Shown here: piece by piece, positions 62,646-64,000 of the stretch
Position numbering within the stretch: position 1 is the stretch's first letter
Layout of the letters: the number at the start of each line of letters is the position of its first letter
Source of the DNA: Halomonas campaniensis
Lineage (GTDB): Bacteria > Pseudomonadota > Gammaproteobacteria > Pseudomonadales > Halomonadaceae
Direction: 5' to 3'
Assembly: GCF_002211105.1 (NCBI RefSeq)
Contig: NZ_JPUA01000019.1
Location: 53,917 to 117,916, forward strand
DNA: 64,000 bases
The notes under the pieces: model-generated
The model's database searches: none
What the model was told of the DNA's origin: nothing
What the model saw: the letters and a program-made list of their open reading frames with translations, nothing else
Position numbers and translations under genes: made by a program

Positions 62646-63728
62646 TTATACCTCGTCATAGTCAAGCACCACCCTGTCGCTGATCGGATAGCACTGGCAG
62701 GACAGCACGTAGCCGGCATCGATTTCGTAATCTTCCAGGGCGTAATTGGCGTCCATTTCCACCTCGCCTTCGATGACTTTTGACTTGCAGGTGGAGCACA
62801 CCCCAGCCTTGCATGAGAAAGGGATATCCGCGCCGTGCTCGTTACCTGCGTCCAGAATGCTCTGGGTATTGCGGGGCAGGTCGTATTCAATGGTGCGGCC
62901 GTCGATGATCACTTTGATGTGCGAGGTTTCTGCTTTCACCTGGGCCGCTTTCGTCGCCTGGCGGCGCTTGGCGCCTGCCGCCGGTAGCCCAGTGGTGAAC
63001 AGCTCGAAGTGCACTTTTTCCTTCGGCATTCCATGTTGGGTCAGAACACCACGCACGATCTCGGTCATTTCCTGCGGGCCACAGATAAACGCGGCGTCGA
63101 GCTTGGGTACGTCTACCCAGCGGTCAAACAGGGCGTTGCACTTGTCGGCATCTATGCGCCCGTTATATAGATCGATTTCCTGTTGTTCGCGGCTGAACAC
63201 ATAAATGATGTTGAGGCGTTCCAGGTAGCGGTCCTTGAGATCCTGAAGGCGTTCGCGAAACAGCGTACCCGTGGTGGAACGGTTGCCATAAATCACGGTA
63301 AAACGACTTTTCGGCTCACTTTCCAGCGTGGTGGAAACAATCGACATAATGGGGGTGACGCCACTGCCAGCGGTCACCGCCAAATAGTGCCCTTCACGGC
63401 TGGGGTCGAGAGGCACGAAGAACTTGCCCTGGGGTGGCATCACTTCCAGGCGGTCGCCGGGATGCAAGTGCTGATTGGCAAAGGTGGAAAAGCTGCCGCC
63501 GGGCACCAGCTTGACGGCGACTCTTAGCTCATGTTCGTGCACGCCGGTGCAAATCGAATAAGAGCGGCGGATATCCTCGCCTTCGATGTCGCGGCGTAGC
63601 GTCAGGTACTGCCCTTGGGTAAAGCGAAAGGCGTCCAGCAGGTCATCGGGCACGTCGAAGGCAATGGAAACGGCATCATGGGTTTCCTTGCGCACATCCT
63701 TGACGGTCAGGGCGTGAAATCGGCTCAT
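62646..63728 (-). CDS. paaE: Phenylacetyl-CoA epoxidase reductase subunit
   Basis: 360 residues. The ferredoxin-NADP reductase-type FAD domain (SYSICTGVHEHELRVAVKLVPGG) and NAD(P)H domain (YLAVTAGSGVTPIMSIV; FICGPQEMTEIV) are followed by a C-terminal plant-type [2Fe-2S] ferredoxin with CKAGVCSTCKSKV and the distal Cys in VLSCQCYP. It supplies electrons to the PaaABC epoxidase. The frame is open to 63857, but that would overlap paaD; the start at 63728 is 19 bases after the paaD stop and gives the family N-terminus MSRFHALTVKDV. Confidence 0.96.
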   Translation of the reverse strand: MSRFHALTVKDVRKETHDAVSIAFDVPDDLLDAFRFTQGQYLTLRRDIEGEDIRRSYSICTGVHEHELRVAVKLVPGGSFSTFANQHLHPGDRLEVMPPQGKFFVPLDPSREGHYLAVTAGSGVTPIMSIVSTTLESEPKSRFTVIYGNRSTTGTLFRERLQDLKDRYLERLNIIYVFSREQQEIDLYNGRIDADKCNALFDRWVDVPKLDAAFICGPQEMTEIVRGVLTQHGMPKEKVHFELFTTGLPAAGAKRRQATKAAQVKAETSHIKVIIDGRTIEYDLPRNTQSILDAGNEHGADIPFSCKAGVCSTCKSKVIEGEVEMDANYALEDYEIDAGYVLSCQCYPISDRVVLDYDEV

Positions 63729-63747
63729 GGGAAATGGTCTCGTCGTT

Positions 63748-64000
63748 TTACAGACACTTGAAATAATCGAAAGGCTCCAGACAATCACGGCAGCGGTAGA
63801 GCGCTTTGCAAGCCGTAGAGCCGAATTCGCTAACGCGTTCGGTGGCGTTGCTGCCACATAAAGGGCAGGGCACTACCGGATCAGGTTGGCCCGTCAGGCT
63901 GCGCTTACTAGCACTTTCCACCGGTGGCGCGATGCCGTAGGCGCGCAATTTTTCGCGCCCGGCCTCTGAAAGCCAATCGGTAGTCCAGGCGGGGGACAGG
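63748..64000 (-). CDS. paaD: Phenylacetyl-CoA epoxidase assembly protein, C-terminal part (window edge)
   Basis: The 5' end lies beyond the window. The frame reads continuously from the edge (LSPAWTTDWLSEAGREKLRAYGIAPP) into the zinc-ribbon-like C-terminus CPLCGS..CKALYRCRDCLEPFDYFKC, characteristic of PaaD. PaaD is related to SufT/DUF59 proteins and helps mature the diiron epoxidase. A TTG at 63948 could look like a start, but the conserved residues upstream show that the true start is further right. It is followed by paaE and paaZ, the normal paaABCDE-Z order. Confidence 0.93.
   Translation of the reverse strand, partial: LSPAWTTDWLSEAGREKLRAYGIAPPVESASKRSLTGQPDPVVPCPLCGSNATERVSEFGSTACKALYRCRDCLEPFDYFKCL

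Noticed and set aside
1..64000. CRISPR array or phage structural genes
   Set aside because: No regularly spaced repeats, cas genes, integrase or capsid/tail genes were seen on either strand.

Overview
The window looks like chromosome from a halophilic gammaproteobacterium of the Halomonadaceae (Halomonas/Vreelandella type). This rests on family content: an unusually dense set of TRAP transporters, a soluble NAD-linked formate dehydrogenase, MvaT-type xenogeneic silencing, and homogentisate and phenylacetate pathways. No 16S or marker gene is present, so the genus is an inference. Most of the window is moderately GC-rich and densely coded; 17.4-24.7 kb is visibly AT-rich and gene-poor in places.

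Layout. (1) 1-6.1 kb: the leftward fdsGBA operon for cytoplasmic formate dehydrogenase, with the next gene starting at the left edge, and a divergent ModE-like regulator. (2) 6.2-17.1 kb: two complete TRAP uptake operons, an AraC/GlxA-type regulator, a GlcD-like FAD dehydrogenase, a LysR regulator and an orphan TRAP binding protein. (3) 17.26-30.76 kb: an island-like interval that starts at an intact tRNA-Arg(CCG). It ends at a degenerate copy of that tRNA's 3' end plus flank (32 of 36 bases identical). It contains an AT-rich three-gene module (sce7726 nuclease-like, sce7725, zinc-ribbon/RES protein), a Shedu-like DUF4263 nuclease, two orphan genes with an integron attC-like site, decayed transporter fragments, and a catabolic operon (FCD-GntR, CoA-transferase, TRAP transporter, HMG-CoA-lyase-like enzyme). 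(4) 30.9-42.9 kb: an MvaT-like silencer, a frameshifted secreted protein, a LigI-like lactonase divergent from a GntR regulator and a tripartite tricarboxylate transporter, a diguanylate cyclase, an MFS transporter, and an IclR regulator divergent from a self-sufficient P450 (P450-reductase-ferredoxin fusion). (5) 43-64 kb: aromatic amino acid catabolism. This comprises hydroxyphenylpyruvate dioxygenase, two Lrp regulators, a fused indolepyruvate:ferredoxin oxidoreductase, a homogentisate operon that includes a probable hydroxyphenylacetate hydroxylase pair, a MarR regulator, a further TRAP operon, and paaD-paaE-paaZ of the phenylacetyl-CoA pathway.

How it fits together. Phenylalanine, tyrosine and arylacetates appear to drain two ways. 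Aryl-pyruvates go either through Hpd to homogentisate and then HmgA, MaiA and FahA, or through the ferredoxin oxidoreductase to aryl-acetyl-CoA and the Paa route. Imported small acids (four complete TRAP systems, two orphan TRAP binding proteins, one TTT system) feed nearby oxidases, CoA-transferases and lyases. The best candidate for an undescribed system is the sce7726-sce7725-RES module next to tRNA-Arg and the Shedu-like gene. It has the architecture of a nuclease plus NAD-targeting toxin defence locus, but no activity can be claimed from sequence alone.
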